Shown here in pieces: positions 6,426 through 6,443 of a stretch of 6,443 nucleotides of DNA. The notes below the pieces were generated by a model. The model saw nothing but the letters and a program-made list of their open reading frames with translations, was not told the origin of the DNA and made no database searches. The stretch is from assembly GCA_045590955.1 (NCBI GenBank), contig JAZNSB010000025.1:1-6443 (forward strand), given 5' to 3'. Position numbers and translations under genes: made by a program. This DNA comes from JAZNSB01 sp045590955 (GTDB lineage Bacteria; Pseudomonadota; Alphaproteobacteria; RF32; CAG-239). Numbering within the stretch: position 1 is the stretch's first letter; every line of letters begins with the position of its first letter.

Positions 6426-6443
6426 GCATACCATGTTTGTGAT

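Overview
The window is AT-rich, and its arginine and lysine codons are mostly AGA and AAA. It uses ordinary AAGGAG-type ribosome binding sites and the standard bacterial code (tryptophan is TGG, and no gene needs TGA read through). Gene content (a DUF2062 membrane protein, a periplasmic BOF-family OB-fold protein, a UvrD/PcrA helicase, a soluble MoxR/DUF58 pair) and a tRNA-Met whose body resembles alphaproteobacterial elongator tRNA-Met point to a Gram-negative, probably an AT-rich alphaproteobacterium of the host-associated or gut type. That placement is inference from gene families and tRNA shape.

Layout: (1) 1-567, plus strand, is a DUF2062 membrane protein cut at its 5' end by the window edge. 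Its last codons form half of a terminator hairpin. (2) 586-662, minus strand, is tRNA-Met(CAT) with an encoded CCA, a good promoter and A-tracts upstream. The tRNA converges on the DUF2062 gene and both appear to use the same hairpin. (3) 796-1182, plus strand, is a single-gene unit for a secreted BOF-family protein, ending in a GC-rich terminator. (4) 1227-3485, minus strand, is UvrD/PcrA helicase. (5) A short divergent promoter region at 3486-3559 contains a perfect 9-bp inverted repeat. (6) 3560-6412, plus strand, is a tight operon: a cytoplasmic TPR-repeat protein, a MoxR AAA+ ATPase and a DUF58 protein with a vWA-like MIDAS motif. It probably continues past the window edge, although a TTGACA motif at 6420 leaves a separate promoter possible.

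The operon is the most interesting part. MoxR ATPases paired with DUF58/vWA proteins are thought to act as chaperone-like remodelling systems whose substrates are mostly unknown. Here a helical-repeat protein made almost entirely of about seven TPR-like units is the first gene and a candidate adaptor or scaffold. The rest of the window is ordinary housekeeping content. I found no mobile elements, CRISPR arrays or phage genes, and no gene-free stretch longer than 300 bases.
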